From an uncultured Ruminococcus sp. (GTDB lineage: Bacteria; Bacillota; Clostridia; Oscillospirales; Ruminococcaceae): 42,533 nucleotides of DNA. Below the pieces are notes generated by a model. It was given only the letters and a program-made list of their open reading frames with translations. It made no database searches and was not told where the DNA came from. The stretch is taken from the NCBI GenBank assembly GCA_902786975.1, contig CADAES010000025.1, forward strand, positions 1 to 42,533, read 5' to 3'. Made by a program: the position numbers and the translations under genes. Below are positions 41,332 to 42,533 of the stretch, one piece after another (position 1 is the first letter of the stretch; every line of letters starts with the position of its first letter).

Positions 41332-42330
41332 CAATGCCGTAATCAAACACATACAGGCCCATATTTTCAAGCACAAGCATATCCTGCGATCTGCCTGCGG
41401 CATCACGCAGCATAGCCTCGACCTCGTCTTTTGTACAGTGGCAGTCACCGTCACCGTTGCGCCGGTATGAACCTTTGATCGGGTCGCCGTCAATATAGAT
41501 AGGTCTGTCCGTGCGCTCTGCACGGGGTACACGTATCACCACGATACTTTTGCCGTTCACCGTTTCGGGCTGTACATCTTTTTCGGTAAGGATATTCATG
41601 CTCACCCTGTCGGTATCGTTTATTATTTTCCGGAATTCCTTGATAAGGTAAGTCGGGTTTGTGGTCTTAGCGGTTGCCTTGACGGTTTCGGTCTGTGTAT
41701 GCTTTTTGTCGTTCAGACAAACTCTTGTTGCTGTTACAGTCTTATTGTCGCCGAACCACTTGTAAGTAGGTGTGCCCCACTTGTGTTTCTTTGCGGGAAT
41801 GATCGATTTTGCGACTGTGGTTTCAGTCTTGCCGTTTTTGTCGGAGTAGACCTTATTGCACTTTGTACAAGTCCAGTAAGCCTTGTTTCCCGCAGCGGTA
41901 CAGGTCCCAGCTTTGTACGGTGTTGCTGTGAGATCGTGGCCCGTTCTCTCGATCACCCAGCTGTCCTTGGCAACAGGTTTCTTGCCGTCCTTGTCTCTGA
42001 AGAATTGACCACAATCGGAACACTCCCAGTATACCGTATTGCCGTCTTCAAGGCAGGAACCGGATTTGGCTGCGTGCTTAGTGAGATTATGGGTATGTGC
42101 AACAGGTGCAAAAACCACTTCCTTGGCAGGCTTGTTGGTCGAGTTATCCTTGATAAAGCTGCGGGCACTCTTTTTGACCTCCTCACAGTTTTCGGGAGCG
42201 GTTATCGTTTCATTTGTAAGGGTCAGACCCATGTTCATATTGCATACAGCACCGTTGACATACATTCCGATGGACTTCGCTCCGAGAACACTTGACGAAA
42301 TCAGAAACAGTATGCTTACTGCACAATAGC
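41243..42330 (-). pseudogene. Decayed chimera: CxxC-repeat surface segment plus AlbA_2 fragment
   Basis: The open frame shows two unrelated parts and no credible start. The upstream part has two repeats of the type GTCTAAGNKAYWTCTKCNKVYSD followed by AKKHKWG, the same style as the Cys spacer of the LRR protein at 8374. The downstream part (IIVIR-like strand IVVIRVPRAERTDRPIYIDG, GSYRRNGDGDCHCTKDEVEAML, SQDMLVLEN) is the last half of a Schlafen-type AlbA_2 domain. It is broken off where it runs antisense into the end of the LysR gene. A strong hairpin at 42335 lies across the 5' end. It appears to be rearrangement debris. Confidence 0.65.
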
Positions 42331-42334
42331 AAAT

Positions 42335-42365
42335 ACCGCCCGTGAGGACTATGCTCACGGGCGGT
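42335..42365 (-). terminator. Strong hairpin after the partial membrane protein gene
   Basis: ACCGCCCGTGAG (42335-42346) pairs perfectly with CTCACGGGCGGT (42354-42365). The tail on the minus strand is ATTTGCTATT, only partly T-rich. It most likely ends the transcript of the gene at 42404. Confidence 0.7.
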
Positions 42366-42403
42366 TCTGTTACTGCGCTTTTGTCTATGATCCATATAGG
42401 CAC

Positions 42404-42533
42404 CTATACTTCCGATTTATCGTTTTTCAGTTCCTTTTGCTGTCTGCCGAAAATGTGGATAGTCACGAACACGCCGAACACATACGCCACGGTCAGCAGG
42501 ATATTTATCTTCATATGCTCACGCAGAAGTATC
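42404..42533 (-). CDS. C-terminal end of a membrane protein, N-terminus beyond window
   Basis: An open frame enters from the right edge and ends at TAG (42406-42404). The last 43 residues contain one hydrophobic helix (KINILLTVAYVFGVFVTIHI) and a charged tail FGRQQKELKNDKSEV, so it is the end of an integral membrane protein. An internal ATG could instead make a 36-aa peptide. The family cannot be named. Confidence 0.55.
   Translation of the reverse strand, partial: ILLREHMKINILLTVAYVFGVFVTIHIFGRQQKELKNDKSEV

Overview
The window looks like a chromosomal piece of an anaerobic Gram-positive Clostridia, probably a Ruminococcus-type Oscillospiraceae. The reasons are strong AGGAGG ribosome sites, textbook TTGACA-17-TATAAT promoters, Ser-rich lipoproteins, a BspA-like LRR/CWB2 surface protein, SufCBDSU iron-sulfur assembly and Rrf2 regulators. 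Genus is an inference, since no rRNA or marker gene is present. One stretch (about 3.2-4.9 kb) differs in codon use and carries a truncated tRNA-dihydrouridine synthase welded to a truncated permease. It is either a real rearrangement with foreign DNA or an assembly chimera.

Layout. 1-2325: RNA ligase RtcB, a coupled 56-aa protein and a YdcF-family protein, preceded by a long structured leader with a 30-codon ORF and an attenuator. 2383-4916: the broken permease/dus junction and a lipoprotein. 5084-8300: a membrane PP2C phosphatase and a membrane-anchored HAD phosphatase. 8374-13278: a 1634-aa LRR cell-wall protein. 13396-16527: a receiver remnant, an IscR-like Rrf2 gene and the metY-cysK operon. 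16528-17113: a divergent control region with three identical-geometry dyads. 17114-23185: sufC-sufB-sufD-sufS-sufU-rrf2-metA.

23419-40404 is the centrepiece. One minus-strand operon reads mccB-mccA-nifX-like-nifB-like-nifH-like-nifD-like-nifK-like-nifX-like (30787 to 23419). A second reads metY2-ECF S component-NitT/TauT-type ABC transporter (39984 to 35127) and apparently runs on into a DUF4418/FtsX/ABC/GNAT cassette (to 32331). A LacI-family gene lies between them. Near-perfect palindromes GTGATAACGTTATCAC sit upstream of both operon promoters at exactly the same distance from the -35 box. The nitrogenase-like proteins keep the P-cluster cysteines, a cofactor-ligand cysteine and a complete NifB. 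They lack residues aligned to nitrogenase alpha-Gln191, His195 and His442, and there is no NifEN. All neighbours are sulfur genes.

Working model (inference): an organosulfur compound is imported. The nitrogenase-like reductase, akin to methylthio-alkane reductase, releases methanethiol. MetA (with the acetyl-specific Glu111) makes O-acetylhomoserine, and MetY2 joins it to methanethiol to give methionine. MccA/MccB return homocysteine sulfur to cysteine, and Suf uses cysteine sulfur to build the Fe-S clusters the reductase needs. 40405-42533 holds a LysR regulator, a decayed CxxC-repeat/AlbA_2 chimera and the tail of a membrane protein. No rRNA, tRNA, CRISPR array, insertion sequence or replication origin was seen.
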